Assembly (NCBI GenBank): GCA_914767715.1
Contig: OU612072.1
Span: forward strand, 18,602,001-18,666,000
Reading direction: 5' to 3'
DNA: 64,000 nucleotides
Source: Membranipora membranacea
Lineage: Eukaryota; Bryozoa; Gymnolaemata; Cheilostomatida; Membraniporidae
Shown: positions 1-11,726 of the stretch, in pieces
Position numbering within the stretch: the stretch's first letter is position 1
Layout of the letters: each line of letters starts with the position of its first letter
Notes under the pieces: generated by a model
Told to the model about the DNA's origin: nothing
What the model saw: only the letters and a program-made list of their open reading frames with translations
Database searches by the model: none
Made by a program: the position numbers and the translations under genes

Positions 1-522
1 ATGGTAGCTAAATGCTTCCAACACTTAAAATTGAAGATATTACTGAAACGCATTGGTATGGGTAACAATGGCCTAAAAATGTAGCTAAAATTAAGTCTGT
101 AATCGCCTAGGCCTGCCCTGCAACTGTTATCGGACACTGGCAAAACAAAACTAGAGAGAATCCAGAGCTCTGTGGTTTAGATCATGCTGCCATCTTCTGA
201 CCACAGTCAACTGACTGCTGTGTTTCGTTGGGCGATCTGTTTGCAACCTCAGGGCAATTTAGGACAGATATTGTCATCCATTCAGTAATGTCTACTAAAT
301 GATAGCTAAATGCTCCCAACGCACATACCTTGTGAGATTACTGAAACACTGACAAAACAAGACTAGAGAAAATCCAGCGCTCTGCTGTTTGGATTATTCT
401 TCCATCTTCTGACGACAGTCAACTGACAGCTGGGTTTCGTTGGGCAACCTGCCTGCAATCTTGGCAAATCTTGCAAATTGGCACAGATATTGTCATCCAT
501 TCAGTAATCATGGTTCCAAATC
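1..522. repeat. Diverged direct duplication, two units of about 200-290 bp
   Basis: Two units lie head to tail. The first runs from the window edge to about 296 and the second from about 299 to 520. Both contain GATAGCTAAATGCT-like or GGTAGCTAAATGCT-like starts, then CTAGAG(A)AAATCCAG, CCATCTTCTGAC, CAGTCAACTGAC, GTTTCGTTGGGC and end in a shared 20-base block around GACAGATATTGTCATCCATT. They differ by many substitutions and by about 60 bp of extra sequence in the first unit, so the duplication is old. No coding potential was recognised. The first unit may continue beyond the left edge. Confidence 0.7.
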
Positions 523-560
523 ATGGCCATTGTGGCAACATAGATACCCTGTCTAGTTGG

Positions 561-632
561 ATATATATACTTTTATTGTCATTCTACATCATCTTTAGGA
601 ATGTTTTTCATGCAGTGACAGAACAAAAAAGA
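561..632. repeat. Left member of a 7-kb-spaced inverted repeat pair
   Basis: About 70 bases here reappear as reverse complement at 7467-7533 with one 3-base indel. The shared core includes GTCATTCTACATCATC and GCAGTGACAGAACAAAAAA. The two copies point away from each other and bracket the complete NHL-repeat gene at 1789-7032. They could be the ends of one large element or two independent insertions of a short dispersed repeat. Flanking target-site duplications were not found. Confidence 0.65.
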
Positions 633-1788
633 AAAAACTTATGCAGAGAGAAAGAGAAAAAATACTCAAGTAACAAGAATTAATAGGATATAAAGTGCTT
701 TATAGGATATAAAGTGGATGAAAGGGCTATAAACTTTTACAATAGCACCCGTGAGTGTTTCTTGTTAGCAATTGCATCTATAATGCATAGCTATTGTTGG
801 TACAGCTCTATAAATCTTAGCAATCAATAGAATGAATACTATAGCACCTTGGGAAGATAACTCTTACAAAACTAAACCTTGCTTGTGGCGAACAAAATCT
901 GAAGTTCAGAAAAAAAACATAGGGGAGTCATCGTTCCTACTTGCTTCATGAGTCTGGCCTTCGACTGAAGCTGGGAAGCTTTTGGACACTGTTAGCTCAC
1001 TCTTTTAATGGCAGCTACGGCAGAAACTCCTCTGAAAGAGCGAAATCAACCAGAAGGCACTATACCGAATGCTAAAACAGGGTTGCACCCAGTAGAGAAA
1101 AAAATTCTCCTTTCTTGATAACTCATTCTTGTTCATTTATGGATTTCTTGATACAACCTTATGGCATGTTTTGTTTGCTGTCTGTGCTATAATTTGCTTC
1201 AAGTTTGAATTCAATGAAAGGAAATAGATTGTTTGTGATAGAACAATTCCCACACAATTTTTAAGACATTTTATATTAATATTAAGGATTATAAAGCAAT
1301 TTTGTGCGAATGAAACTTGCGAAATAATTGGCATTACAGTAGGGTAGAAATTCTGATTTATAGCTGCTTATAATATTTACATTGATAAGGGTCTATCTTA
1401 TTTAGATGATTCTGTACTGAGCAGTGAAAGTTTCACCTATTTTTCTTATCAGGTCTCTGAAGCACACAACAGTACCTGAAATTTATGCGTTCTTTGTGCA
1501 AACAGGAAAAACTGATTTGTCCAATTTAGCAACCTTATGATACAGATTTTGATAAGAGCATATTACGTCAACAGCCATCAGTACCAAGGACAGCGCCAGG
1601 CAGTGAAAGGCTCTCCTATCTAAAAGTTGACGCACATTAAAGATACCAGGTCATATATAGTTGGTACTAATCAAATATCTCTGCAGTCAGTTCATGTTAG
1701 CCGAAGCTTCAATCACTTGCCTTGCTGAGGTGAGACTAGAGGTGTAGAATAAATTTTACTATAGTCTCTTGAAGATACTCAGTCAGTC
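633..1788. other. Upstream region of NHL-repeat gene; no gene recognised
   Basis: No recognisable coding exon or RNA gene was found in this stretch. It directly precedes the proposed first coding exon of the NHL-repeat gene and so should hold its promoter and 5' leader. No TATA box or initiator was convincing enough to call. A run of 14 C residues lies just downstream, at 1982-1995, inside the first intron. Confidence 0.4.
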
Positions 1789-4700
1789 ATGGAGCAGAGA
1801 CAGGCACTCTTACTTGTAAGTACAATGATAATTTCACAATAGCACCTAAATTGATATTTCATAACATTTAGAAACAAACGCAGTAGTAGATCCTGAAAAT
1901 CTGAACTGAAAATGACTTGCTGTGACCCTCAATTCACCTCTAATCCTCAATGGTGTATAAGCTTTCCATTATAAGAGAATTCCCCCCCCCCCCCCTCCAG
2001 AACTCAGGTGGCTTTGAAGTTCATAAGGTAACAAAGTTATTCAAGGCTATTGTTTTGGCAGGTGTTATGCTGTGTTACTCTGAATACTGGGTGGTGTATG
2101 GATCAGGAAACACAGTCACTAGTTGATCGGTGAGTCATTTGGTCAATGTCCTGAATCTTTATTGATATTTAATTATTAATTCTATATTAATTTAATTGAT
2201 AATCACCCACGGTAATCAGACACTTTTTGAAATCAGACAAAACCTTTATGTGATAATTAACGTTAATTATATTATATTATATGACACTGCTGCAATAAAT
2301 TATCAGTCTTTATTGCGCAGACTGATTCCAAATGTTTCATATTTTAAAAAATATATCAATCTTCACTAATTTGTTATAATTTACAGACTACAAAGATCTA
2401 CAGTTTCTAAGTTCAGCACCTCTCACTATGTTTATCACATCGAGATTGACGTCTCAAACCCAAACAATATTATCTATGCGGACGAAAACTCGCTGAAGAC
2501 CAGTGACGGTAATTCCTCTACCATCATAGCAGGAAGCCCCCGTGAGGAAGGATACAGAGAAGGGAGAAGATCTGAGGCTAGGTTTTCAACAATCACTGGA
2601 TTCGCACAGATTACAGATAAACGTGTAGTTGTAGTTGACTGCGGTAATCACTGTCTGAGAATGATAAATCGTCATACAGATCACACCTCTGTGTTTAGAG
2701 GACAGTGTGAGTCAGCCGGATACACAGATGGCCTTCCTGGCCAGTTCAACCATCCCTATTCCGTAATAAGAGACAATAAAGAGCATGGTCAGCTTCTCGT
2801 CGCTGACTCATATAACTGGGCTGTGAGGACCGTAGATATATACTCAGCTGCTATTGGGACTTTTGCAAAGTTTGATATCAGTTATATCAGTTATATCCAG
2901 TACCTGACACAGGATGACAATGGTGACCTGTATGGCACAGGGGGGCACAAAATCTACCGTATCACATACAGAGAGAAGACAATCACTGTTATCTCAGGAG
3001 GGAGCCAGGGCTCTACAGACAGCACTCTCCTAAACTCTCTTTTCAACCAACCACATGGCCTCGTCTTCATAGGTTATCAGACACTGCTTGTAGCTGAAAG
3101 GTACAATAAGATTCGACTAGTAGACATGAACGCAGACAAAGTGTCCACGCTGGATCTGTGCTCAGGATGTTTCCATGATCCCTGGTCTCTGCTCATCACT
3201 AATCACGCTCTGTATGTCGGACAATACACACTACTCTGGAAGTTTGTATGTGAGTATATTTTACACATAAATAGTGTCTTTCTTGTTATCCCAAGTTTTC
3301 TAGAGTATAATTGCCCATTCTTACTTTACTATTGAAATTGCGGCTTGATTCTTGTTATATGTAACAATGCTTTGCTCACCTGAAGAAATACCTCCAGCAA
3401 GGCATTTCAAAATAATAAAACTATAAAGCGGCACTGGCTCTGCGCCTTGCTCCCTGTCATGACAGTCATTGTTGACACTAATGGTGCAGCCTTTAGTGGA
3501 TGAAGCATATCATTCTCTTGCTATGTCAAACTATTCATTTCTAATTCACCTAATGATGTCAATTTTTACTGACAAATTAACTTTTTAATTTTCAATCAAG
3601 TTCCTACGACAACCAGAGCGGCATGTGAGACTAAAAATTTGTCGCTCTATGTAACATCTGATGACGAAAGAGCAATAGTGGAGATAATTCCCAACATAAA
3701 AACTATACTTGCTGTTGGTAGTCATGTTATTTACAAAGACAACTGCCCTATGAATGTCATGGTCATAAATAATGGTGAGTATAAACACTTGAATTAGTTT
3801 AATACCAATTTGGAATTTCCCATGTTAGTACATTGTAATACTACACACCTATCTTTGTTGGTACACAAGCACCAAGGCTCCAATCCTAATCTTGGATAGA
3901 TGTATTTCCACCTGCTTTTATTTGTGTTCTCATGCCAAGTGTAAATATTATTATTACATGTAGGAGCCTCAACCGATGCACCTTGTCAGGAGAGTAACGT
4001 CACATTGTATGTGAAATCTGATGAGGAGAGAGCAATTGTGGAGTTAACTCCTGATGTACAGACTAGATTCGCTGTGGGTAGTCACGTAGTCAACAGAGGC
4101 AACTGTACTATCAATGTTATAGTCGTGAATAATGGTGAGTATAAATATAAATAGTTGATTGGCATCAGTTAGCCATTTATTAAGGTACTTGGTGTACCAA
4201 AAACTGAGATTTGGACTCCAATAACTATGATCATCAATTACATTCTCCGTACACAAACACTGGGACTCTAATCCAAAATTTACCTGATTAAAATTTGTCA
4301 ACTGATTGTTTAGTATTGGCGATCCATGATACATGTTTTTTACATCCTACAGGAACTACTACCGGGAAACCTTGTCAGGACAGAAACATGACTCTGTATG
4401 TAACATCTGATGAGGAGAGAGCCCTGGTTGACACGACTCCTGACCAACAGACTGCATTTGCTGTGGGTAGTCATGTGATTTACAGAAACAACTGCACTAT
4501 CAATATTCTTGTCATAAATAATGGTTAGTATAAGTTTAAACAGGTTATTAACATAATAATATAAAGATCGTTAGTTACTCATTGTCATACCTTGTTGTAC
4601 TTTAACACAGACATATATGACCGTCACACTCGGAATACAAGCACCGAGATTACACTTCATTTCTAACTGGCATATTATTATTACTGCTTGAATCATCTGC

Positions 4701-7032
4701 CAATATTGTGATACTTTATTAGCCAAATAGTATCTTACTTCTCATAGCCACCTCATTTGGGAGATTTTGCTGCTTCTTTGTATATTCTTGTTCATATTGA
4801 CTAAACACAGCTAACTGCTAGGTATCATTCGTTTTTCCAACTGGTACTTTACTTTTACAACAATGCCAACTATGACTGTTTTTTCAGGTACAACTTCCAC
4901 ACTAGAAGAGTGTCCAGAAGTGATTAGTGGAATTGTCTCTGCAGCTACTGGGTTAGCAATGCTGGATTTCACTCTAGATGAAACCACTCATACACTAGAA
5001 CTACCCATTGGGGTCTACAACTATTACATAAATGGAGAAAATACAAACTGTTCACTCAAAGTAGAAATTAAAGGTACAGATTACAGTAGTGAATTCTTGT
5101 AGTGAAGTACTTATATTCAAAGTTAGTTTCATGAACTTGAAATAGCGCCAATACAAATTGGAAACTGCAATGCCCATGTAAACCGCCTACAATCACACTC
5201 GACACAGTATGAACTAAGAATTATTGATATTGTAGATTATTTGTTGGTAAGAGAATTAGATGTCGTTGCCAAGTATCATAACATAAAGTGTACAGTACTG
5301 ACTGATAAGGTTGCTCTATCTACTCTAACAACCCTCGCTAATGGTCACGCCAACCAGATAAGAGAGATATGTAAACGTGGTAAGTGATTTATTAAAGATA
5401 TCTTTACTGGCAAATACACAGCATAGGTTAAGAGACATAGAAAAACACCATCGCCTCAAGAACAAACCGATATATCTTCTTTCACAACATGTAAAACTTA
5501 ACTTTGATGTAGGACTGATGTTTGCCATGAGATACTAGTCAATCCCTCATCCCGTATTTATCTTGTTTTCATAGTCAAAGCTTCATATAAACGGCTGCAT
5601 AGATAACTTAATACTAAGGTTAAAATAAACATAGCCAGTACTAGCAAACTCAAAAACAACATGGATCCGGTATTTAAGCTTTAACAGTGCGGAGTGATTG
5701 TGACGGCTTATTCTAGGGGAAAATTACTGCAATGTATGATTTAATACCTGATCAACCATATTGTAAGACTTTTGATTTGTAGACTGCAGCCCTAAGGATG
5801 GTTTTAACGATTCCCTATAGTTAGACTTTCAGCTTCGGGGATTTTTGACTTGGGATTTTACTGACGTAACTCAGACTATTGTCAATCAATGTATAACCTT
5901 TATTGATGAGCTTTACTGAGATTACTATCGTGAAATCTAAAAAGATTAACACAAACAATGACTATATATAAAAGCATTACACAGGTTCTCAAAAAGTTAC
6001 CTTTATAGTTTTACTTTACAACTTTTAAAATAAAGTGTTATTTCCAAAACGTAAAATAAAAAGGTGTCAAATTAAGCCTTTATACAATTCAAGTTATATA
6101 TAATATAATTAATCCTTGAATGAGGAATGCATGTTGCAATACAATGATAAGGTTAAAATTCATACCTTTTGCCTTTTTCCTCTAAACTGATTGTGTATAT
6201 ATCTTGATCTAACTGAGCTGAGTTCATAATAAAGTGAACTGCCTTCTTTGACATGTAAAATTACACTGAACCAGGATACGTTTTGCCAGATATACAGGGA
6301 ACACACCAAAACAAAGACCAGGGCGGGCCCAAATCCCCCCAGACCAATCACGGACAGCCAACGCCCCATAAAGATGTTGGGAGGTGGCCAGAAGCCGCAA
6401 CGAATACACTCCTCGACACAATACTGCACCCTGGATCCCCTGTTTGAAGAGTAAATTACTCTATTGTCCCCTGAAATTGGACTGAACCGAATCCTGTGGA
6501 TGAGAGCAGTGACAACTAGTTTGGAGTTGAAACGAGTCTCCAGCTTAAGCTGGTGAAACAAAAGAAGTTTTAATTTAACACATACTACACGAGTTTGTTA
6601 CGTAATGAATTTTAATTTGTTTTTGTTAAGCTGATGAGTATCTTTACAATGATCCTCAGACAAAGCTGAGCTGTGACAATGATACTCTGACAGTTACCTG
6701 GTCTACTGATGTCACATTTGACGGTACAGTTACAGATATACCCAAAGACATGAAGAAAAGACTGACAGACAGTCTCCTAGAAAAGAGCAGAAACCCAATT
6801 CTTGATATTGTGGTCATCAGTAGAATGCCTCCGTGAGTAAATATTATGTTCCTGTTTATTTGGGATCATGTGAAACCAAACTCAGCTGCCACTTGACATT
6901 ATTCTGTTTTCCCCATCTTGTAGGCTGGTCTATCCAACAAAGACAAAGACAGGAGCGTACGCTGAGCTGGTTCTGACTTCTTCATGTCTACATAATAAGA
7001 AGTATGACAAGAGAACAGATTCTTGTGTCTAA
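1789..7032 (+). CDS. Secreted NHL-repeat protein with three tandem one-exon cysteine modules (10 exons)
   Basis: Exons: 1789-1815, 2062-2129, 2387-3249, 3601-3774, 3964-4134, 4353-4523, 4888-5073, 5236-5379, 6631-6832, 6924-7032. All junctions are GT..AG and in phase, giving 704 residues. Exons 1 and 2 encode a hydrophobic signal peptide (MEQRQALLLVLCCV, then ending near GWC). Exon 3 encodes a beta-propeller of at least three NHL-type repeats, each with a G-Y/S-x-(E/D)-G-like start, a hydrophobic strand and a VVDCGN/VADSYN/VAERYN turn. Exons 4-6 each encode one module of about 57 residues, with one Cys near the start (ACET, PCQE, PCQD), SDxERA, AVGSHV and a second Cys before an xxVINNG-like end. 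Exons 7-9 resemble the modules only loosely. The exon before the stop ends in a Cys-rich tail. No membrane segment follows the signal, so an extracellular protein is inferred. Ligand and role are unknown. Confidence 0.85.
5380..6630. other. Long intron 8 of the NHL-repeat gene
   Basis: This 1.25-kb intron separates the eighth and ninth coding exons. It contains overlapping open frames on both strands at 6160-6560, including a stretch with GC-rich, proline/glycine-rich codons around 6300-6450. No known domain was recognised in either direction. It may be a decayed repeat. Nothing else was identified. Confidence 0.4.
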
Positions 7033-7466
7033 CAAAGTACCGAGTTTAACCAGGTTGACCACTTTACAGTATGGGCATTTAGTAGGGATTATAATGACAG
7101 AAGCTACTCATATTATTGTTAGTATACCTCACAATTCCATTGATTCATTGTGTGATGCTTGATCAAAATGTTTTACATTAGAAAAGTTAATCAGGGGGCT
7201 GTGCTACCTTACTTACTTCTTAGAACCCCTACTTCCTTTCTTTTTATTGCATTACATTACATTAGCTCTTCCTTGATTAATTGCAAAGAAACTTTACAGC
7301 AACATTGGCGGTAAATCTGAGTTTGTAGAAAGAAAATGTTGCCCTATATTTTACCTTATAATCAATCTAAATTGAAAAATCGATGGTAACAAAACCTTTG
7401 AAAATTATTCATTGTCAGTGTTTTCCGCTGTACCCGAAGGATGTCATGTCAAACAAAGGATGTCAT

Positions 7467-7533
7467 GTTTTTTGTTCTGTCACTGCATGAAAAACATTCC
7501 TAAAGATGATGTAGAATGACAAAAGTATATATA
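7467..7533. repeat. Right member of the inverted repeat pair flanking the NHL-repeat gene
   Basis: This is the reverse complement of the block at 561-632, sharing TTTTTTGTTCTGTCACTGC and GATGATGTAGAATGACA. It lies 435 bp after the stop codon of the NHL-repeat gene. Between the stop and this block (7033-7466) nothing was recognised apart from a presumptive 3' UTR. Confidence 0.65.
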
Positions 7534-7859
7534 AACCGAATCAGGGTGGACAAGAGCCCTCGCATACCTATTGGTAAGCACCTGTCATCTCTATGGTCAG
7601 GTTCTGTTCCTATGGAATCAAATTTAATCCTGAGATATGTTTTGGCGGATTTCCTTGGCTGTCACTGTCGGTTTTTGATTAGTCTAAAGATGCTACACCT
7701 TTCAAATTTTAGCAAGCCTTTCTTTATGCCTATGAGACAATGCAACTTCCAAAGTAGGAAGAAAGGAGCTTAGTCATGTTTGGCGGTTAGATGAAGGATA
7801 GTGTGTGCTATTTCCATGTACTATTATTTGCACCGATAAAAAGATAGTAGTCACATCAA

Positions 7860-9405
7860 CTACACGACTAGCAGTGTGTGGTTAATTATACTGTGCTCTT
7901 ATCAGATGTGTGACGCAAGCCAAACAGGTATATATACTGAATTACTGACCGTATAATGGGATGTTGTCTTTATTTCTGACCTTGCAATAATGACATTGAT
8001 ATGAGAAACTTGCGTCAAAGTATTTTATATCAACAAGTAAAAGGCCCACTCGGTGCTCTTATCTAATGCATGTACACTGCATGTAAGTGGCAATATTTAG
8101 AATTTATGTAGGATAGAAGTGTGACTTTTCTTATTCCACTACCTCTTGAACTTAGCATTGATAAAACCTTCTCACATCAACAAGGTTTAGATCTTCCGCA
8201 GCAAAATAGGAATTCGGCAGTCTCACAAAGATGATGCAAACAATTTTTCCAGGCTTTATAGTTAGAAATTCAAATAAGGTATAGTCAAGAAAAAGAGGTG
8301 GGATGGCACATGCTGCTGAAGTTAGAGTGAGCTCATTGTTTACACCTCTGAGAATGATGAATAACTTCATAGGATGGAGGGATTGGCTGTGCTATCAGTT
8401 CATGACTCCTGGATGCCATTGATTCATCACTGTAATGCATGATATTACACACCAATAGCTTTGCGTCTCTCAATGTTATCTATTTATACACATGACCAGA
8501 TATAAAGCATACCCACACAACCCCATAAATATTGCGGACTGGAAATTACTGTACTTTGTAAAGTTTCTGTCAATATACATAGTCAGTTTGCAATCATGAG
8601 GGGAGTATACAGTTTCCAATCTTGTGTAAAATAAAGTTTCATTCATTGAATCCTGAAGTTACTGGTACAAAAAACTGTCTTTGTTGACTACGTTGAAGTA
8701 CATCGCTCGCAGTCACTCTAATTTGGTGCTAACAGGCCTTGTTGAGTCAGATCAATAGGCAGGGAACCTGTGTGTAAGAAGATCACATATGCAGTAGAAA
8801 ACGAAACAACAATCACTTGGAGTTCCTGATTATAATATCCCACAAGGCAATCTTGAAGCTGCAGTTTGAACTCTCACCGACTGCTTGTACCCAATTATTC
8901 CCTGACCTCCCTATAGACTGACGTCTGATAATTCATTTTATATGAGATTATTCAGTAGAGAAAAAAGGTAGATCATCTAAGATGGTTGTAGGTAAGGATA
9001 GTATACCTATATTCAGCGACAGGAAGTGAATGGTTAATTGTGTGCGCTCTTATCAGTTGTGTGACATACATAGTGAGCATGTGGTCATATATCTTGAACC
9101 GTAGGAGACCATTACATTTAAAATTGCCTGCATTAATGACCTAGTAATATTTACATGGAAAAGAGATAATTCGGTCAAATCTATTCAATAACAAATGATT
9201 GCTGACCTTGCAATATTAACATTGATAAGAGATACAAACGTCAACAGTATTCAACTACAACCATTGAAAGCTTCACCTGGCACTCTTATCAGGGGATTGA
9301 CGCATGAAGCGCTGAGTGGTAAAATATTAGGAATTCATGTAGAGCAAAAAGTGTGACTTTTCCTAAGTCGCTGGCATGTGAACTTGAACTAGTGCTTGCT
9401 TCCTA
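7860..9405. repeat. Degenerate direct repeat, units near 7860-8160 and 9020-9405
   Basis: Both units contain GTGGTTAATT or ATGGTTAATT, GCTCTTATCAG(A/T)TGTGTGAC, GACCTTGCAATA, ACATTGATA(T/A)GAGA, a second CTCTTATC block, ATTCATGTAG or ATTTATGTAG and GTGTGACTTTTC in the same order. Substitutions and indels are frequent. Units are about 1.15 kb apart. No terminal inverted repeat or coding frame was identified, so the class of repeat is unknown. The stretch between the units (8160-9020) holds nothing recognisable. Confidence 0.55.
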
Positions 9406-9678
9406 GATATTGTTTACTTCCTTAGTCAATGGCATCAAACTATTTTCTTCAGAAAATTGGCGCAGACATTGCAGCCTGGCCCTAGAAGCACCCCTACTTA
9501 ACTGTGACAATTGTGATTGAAATTGTGACAATTGTGGTTGATTGCGACAATTGTGATTGAAATTACGACAATCATGAAACGTACAACATTTTTGTTCATG
9601 ACATACCAGCAATTCCCCGGATGCGATTTTGTTTAACCAATGACATCCTCTCTCAATTTTTGTATTTTAAGATTAAAG

Positions 9679-9715
9679 GAGTTGCACCCTCTTTCTTTCA
9701 AAGAGGACAACTCCT
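9679..9715. repeat. Short imperfect hairpin (GGAGTTG arms)
   Basis: GGAGTTGCACCCTCTTT on the left is nearly the reverse complement of AAAGAGGACAACTCC on the right, with a 5-base loop. The arm motif GGAGTTGTCCTCT is also the outer arm of the palindromic element at 20074-20452, so this may be a minimal relative of that family. Confidence 0.5.
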
Positions 9716-9847
9716 TATGAATTAATTTTAAATGATGACACAATTGGCTCATGCTTTTAATTGCACTGCTAGGCAATTGATGCCAAAGGAGTTGTTAATA
9801 TGTAAATCAATCAATACCAACTGTGAATGAGTACATTAATCAACACT

Positions 9848-9991
9848 GTTGCATCTAGATGTCAGATCATGTGACATGTCATAGCAATCGAGGACGATTG
9901 CAGCCAAGGGGGTGCAGATGTTGCATCTAGATGCCAGATCATGTGACATGTCATAGCAATCGAGGACGATTGCAACCAAGGGAGTGCAGAT
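9848..9991. repeat. Two-copy tandem duplication, 72-bp unit
   Basis: The units 9848-9919 and 9920-9991 both begin GTTGCATCTAGATG and contain CATGTGACATGTCATAGC and ATCGAGGACGATTGCA. They differ at only a few positions, so the duplication is recent. An open frame crosses it on the minus strand but encodes no recognised domain and is not treated as a gene. Confidence 0.85.
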
Positions 9992-10714
9992 GTCACATCC
10001 ACAGCAGCAAATAGGAGAATTGTCTATACCAACATCAGACACAATAACAACATCCAATATCTTTGCCAGCATCATCATCAGTACACTCAAACCTCGACTT
10101 GAGGACACGCAGTTACCAGCCAGTGCATCTTACCGCGAATCAAGGACACGCAATTAAATTAAAATCTAAATTCTCTTCTTAATACCGATGCCACTCACTC
10201 TTGCAGCCGATCAACACTGGATCAACCCACTCTTGCGGCCGATTCAACCCTCTTTTTGTGGCAATTGAGAAGTGTGTTTTATTCTTGTTTTTTGCTGGTG
10301 TGCGTCAGCAGTTTTTTAAGGTGTTTGGAACCATGCTATATAAGAGCATGGTTCACCAATGGAAGGGCCTCTTTGTTTGCAACTTCATTTAGAGACAGGT
10401 CAGTTTTTTTTAAACATGAAAGTTTTACAGTCTTTATCATAATATTTTCATTTATTGTACATTTAGTAATATTTATAGGGAAATAGAACTTGCCTTATTA
10501 TTTGATAATAGCACAGTATAACACTTGGTTGGATTATTTATATCATCAACTAATTTAGTTAAATGAATTAAATTGAGCATACATGGCATCATTAACTAGA
10601 AAGTATAACTTGTTGAAATGAGACATGCATTGTTAAGTTGAATTGCGTTTGATGTTAAACTTGGGTGCCGGACGACCACAATAGTATAGTTAGAACTAGA
10701 GTAAGGGGGTAATC
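9992..10714. other. Stretch upstream of the LINE; possible LINE 5' leader
   Basis: This region carries a short repeated phrase, ACTCTTGC(A/G)GCCGAT, at 10197 and 10230. It then runs into AT-rich sequence up to the LINE ORF1 start. Part of it may be the 5' untranslated region of the retrotransposon, but the element's left end and target-site duplication were not identified. Confidence 0.35.
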
Positions 10715-11680
10715 ATGAACTGCAACATATGTCAAAAAGGGATATGAGGAGGCAATAAAAAGGTGCTGAAATGCGGTACATGTCATATAAGATTCCACGC
10801 TACCTGTCTGGATGATTGGAAGGACATGACAGCAGACCAGCTCAAGGTTTTAACAATGCCTGGGGTATCATGGTACTGCTCGACATGCCTGCCCACACTA
10901 TCTCAGTACATCCATGCTCCTAATCTGGAAAAGAAACTGGATCATCACACCATGGAACTGCAAGCCATTAAAAGACTGGTGACTGAAAACATTCAGCAGA
11001 GCAGGGACTCTTTTGAGCAAACCAAAATCCAGTGCACTCTAGCTTCGAGGCACGGGGAAGCGGCAGCTCGAATTGGTACCAAGCTGGCTGAAGATATCAG
11101 GAACAAGCATGACATGGAGGAGGCCGCGGCGCGTAGGCGAAGTGCAATTTTGTACGGTGTGCAGGAAAGCCTCCACCTGGAGGAACACTTGCTCAATACT
11201 TCCGGCAAAATAAACTTCAAATACAGGTCGCTGCAGCAATCCTTCCGACTAGGTAATCCAAATCGATCTGTCAACCAAATGAGACCCAGACCAGTCAAGC
11301 TAGTATTTGTATCAGAGCTATCAAAGAACGAGTTCATGTCCAGTTACAATCGCTGGGGTGAACGCGGGACTACCTTTGCTAAGCCTGATCTCTCAAAAGA
11401 GCAGAGAGACATCGAATACAAACTTCGCCAAAAAAGGAATGAACTGAAAGCCAAGAACCCACACAAAAACTATAGGATCAGACTGGGTAAAATATGGGTG
11501 CAGTCAGGAGTAGACTGGTTCCCTGTGGATGAGGTTGAGAGGATGAGTGATCAAGGTTCCCATTCCCCTCGGCATCATCTCACTGGTTCGCCCCAGTTAC
11601 ATGCTGACAGGAGCCCTGGTTCTCTTCTCCACGGTAACTGGCCTGCACCTGGGGCTGCTGGCGTTAACACGGGGTGCTAG
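10715..11680 (+). pseudogene. LINE ORF1 with PHD-type zinc finger; one internal stop
   Basis: Reading from ATG 10715, the product starts MNCNICQKGI and meets TGA at 10745-10747. It then continues in frame to 11680, a total of about 321 residues. The Cys/His pattern C-x2-C, C-x2-C, H-x2-C, C-x2-C (last pair WYCSTC) is that of a PHD finger and spans the stop. A charged, probably coiled-coil stretch follows (around residues 70-140), then a region beginning RRSAILYGVQE that resembles the RNA-binding fold of LINE ORF1 proteins. The TGA may be a CGA-to-TGA mutation or a sequencing error. Known LINE ORF1 proteins bind element RNA. This ORF's stop overlaps the extended open frame of ORF2. Confidence 0.75.
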
Positions 11681-11726
11681 TCCTCTTCTGAGCTTAACAG
11701 ACCTAGCACAGAACAAAAAATCCAAT

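Noticed and set aside
4044-4334. Minus-strand open frame of 96 codons, and a similar one at 3585-3788
   Set aside because: They are antisense shadows of the cysteine-module exons of the NHL-repeat gene.
6160-6561. 133-codon minus-strand frame inside an NHL-gene intron
   Set aside because: Composition is odd, overlapping frames exist in both directions and no domain or splice site supports a gene.
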